5,920 bases of DNA from an archaeon (GTDB taxonomy: Archaea > Thermoproteota > Nitrososphaeria_A > Caldarchaeales > Wolframiiraptoraceae). Shown in pieces: positions 5,344 through 5,920 of this stretch; within the stretch, counting starts at the first letter, position 1; each line of letters begins with the position of its first letter. The stretch lies in contig JAPDJZ010000139.1 in NCBI GenBank assembly GCA_029258815.1, positions 1 to 5,920 of the forward strand. The letters run 5' to 3'. A model generated the notes under the pieces. It was not told the DNA's origin. It did no database searches and was given only the letters and a program-made list of their open reading frames with translations. A program made the translations under genes and the position numbers.

Positions 5344-5920
5344 ATGAGCCTTAGGAGAAGGCTTAGCCTCGAAACCGCTCTCCTAGCATGCTTCTCAGCC
5401 CTCTACGCGGTAATACTCAAGCTCCTACCCGGAATCCCGGCCTACGGATTTCCGGGGGCTAAGATCCAGATAGCCGTAGCCCTCTCCCCCGTCTACGGCT
5501 ACGTCCTAGGAGGGGCCTTGGGTTCCGCTTCAACCCTTCTAGGAACCCTGCTGGCAGTATTCCTAATCCCCTCCAAGTATAGCGTCTTCAGCTTGGCGAC
5601 CATCCCGTGCGCCGCGCTCGGAGCGCTCACCTCGGCCCTAACCCTAGACCGAGGGAAGATCCTCGGAATCTCGAAATGGCTCTACTCGATTCTAATCTAC
5701 CTCATCCTCCTATCGGCTTGGGTCGCGACGGACGTCGGTCGGGCTACACTACCCTACGTGATCCCGCATATAGGCGCCGTGGTGCTGATACTTCTGAAGG
5801 GAGCCTTCCTAGATAAGATCAGATTTAGAAGAAAGATCCTCGCGGTCACGCCGAAGCTCTTCATAGCGGCTCTGGCCGGAATTCTCGCAGATCACCTCCT
5901 AGGAAGCCTCGAGGGGATCA
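5344..5920 (+). CDS. Multi-pass membrane protein, ECF-transporter S-component-like, partial
   Basis: The frame is open for 192 codons from the ATG at 5344 to the right edge with no stop, so the C-terminus is missing. After a basic N-terminus (SLRRR) come hydrophobic segments at about residues 11-29, 41-59, 61-76, 83-100, 112-128, 138-155 and 170-187. The loop GFPGAKIQIAVALSPVYGYVLGGALGS, read as 35-61, with a glycine-rich second and third helix, is the look of the substrate-binding S component of energy-coupling-factor vitamin transporters. These are small integral membrane proteins that pair with an EcfT and two ATPases. No Ecf ATPase or EcfT gene is in view. The substrate is not readable; its position divergent from glyA allows a pterin or other cofactor but proves nothing. 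Assignment to another membrane-protein family is possible. There is no SD, and a TATA box lies at near-leaderless spacing. Confidence 0.6.
   Translation, partial: MSLRRRLSLETALLACFSALYAVILKLLPGIPAYGFPGAKIQIAVALSPVYGYVLGGALGSASTLLGTLLAVFLIPSKYSVFSLATIPCAALGALTSALTLDRGKILGISKWLYSILIYLILLSAWVATDVGRATLPYVIPHIGAVVLILLKGAFLDKIRFRRKILAVTPKLFIAALAGILADHLLGSLEGI

Noticed and set aside
5607..5816. Plus-strand frame of 69 codons inside the membrane-protein gene
   Set aside because: It is out of frame with a continuous hydrophobic protein that spans the whole region, and its Arg/Pro-rich product has no motif.

Overview
The window looks like a piece of a thermophilic archaeal chromosome, most likely Thermoproteota (crenarchaeal lineage). 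The reasons are: an AbrB-PhoU fusion regulator of archaeal type; methionine synthase split into two genes; a serine hydroxymethyltransferase with crenarchaeal-looking motifs; heavy use of AGG/AGA for arginine; and genes that start 27-34 bases downstream of archaeal BRE/TATA-like elements with no Shine-Dalgarno sequence, while SD sequences appear at one leadered gene and one operon-internal gene. I cannot name a genus from this sequence.

Layout. Positions 1-148 (minus) hold the start of a small zinc-ribbon protein that runs off the left edge. It is divergent from an AbrB-PhoU protein (229-1266, plus). A glyoxalase-II-like metallo-beta-lactamase-fold hydrolase (1294-1953, minus) converges on it across a 27-base gap. 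Divergent from the hydrolase is a two-gene operon: a MetE-like barrel that has lost every zinc ligand (2031-3008), followed with a 4-base overlap by the catalytic zinc-binding methionine synthase core (3005-3994). Serine hydroxymethyltransferase glyA (3986-5275, minus) converges on the operon and overlaps its end by 9 bases. Divergent from glyA is a multi-pass membrane protein resembling an ECF transporter S component (5344 to the right edge, incomplete).

Theme. The central block is one-carbon metabolism. GlyA moves the serine carbon onto a reduced pterin, and the MetE pair would use a methyl group, probably from the same kind of carrier, to make methionine from homocysteine. The two MetE-like proteins align with each other along much of their length, so they are tandem paralogues in which one copy kept catalysis and the other did not. 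No mobile element, tRNA, rRNA, CRISPR array or convincing terminator is visible, and no stretch over 300 bases lacks a gene.

The least expected structure lies in the three short divergent gaps (68-80 bases). Each contains back-to-back archaeal promoters. In two of them the promoters are interleaved around a shared ATAA(A)CCTTAT core, so that the TATA box for one direction forms the BRE for the other.
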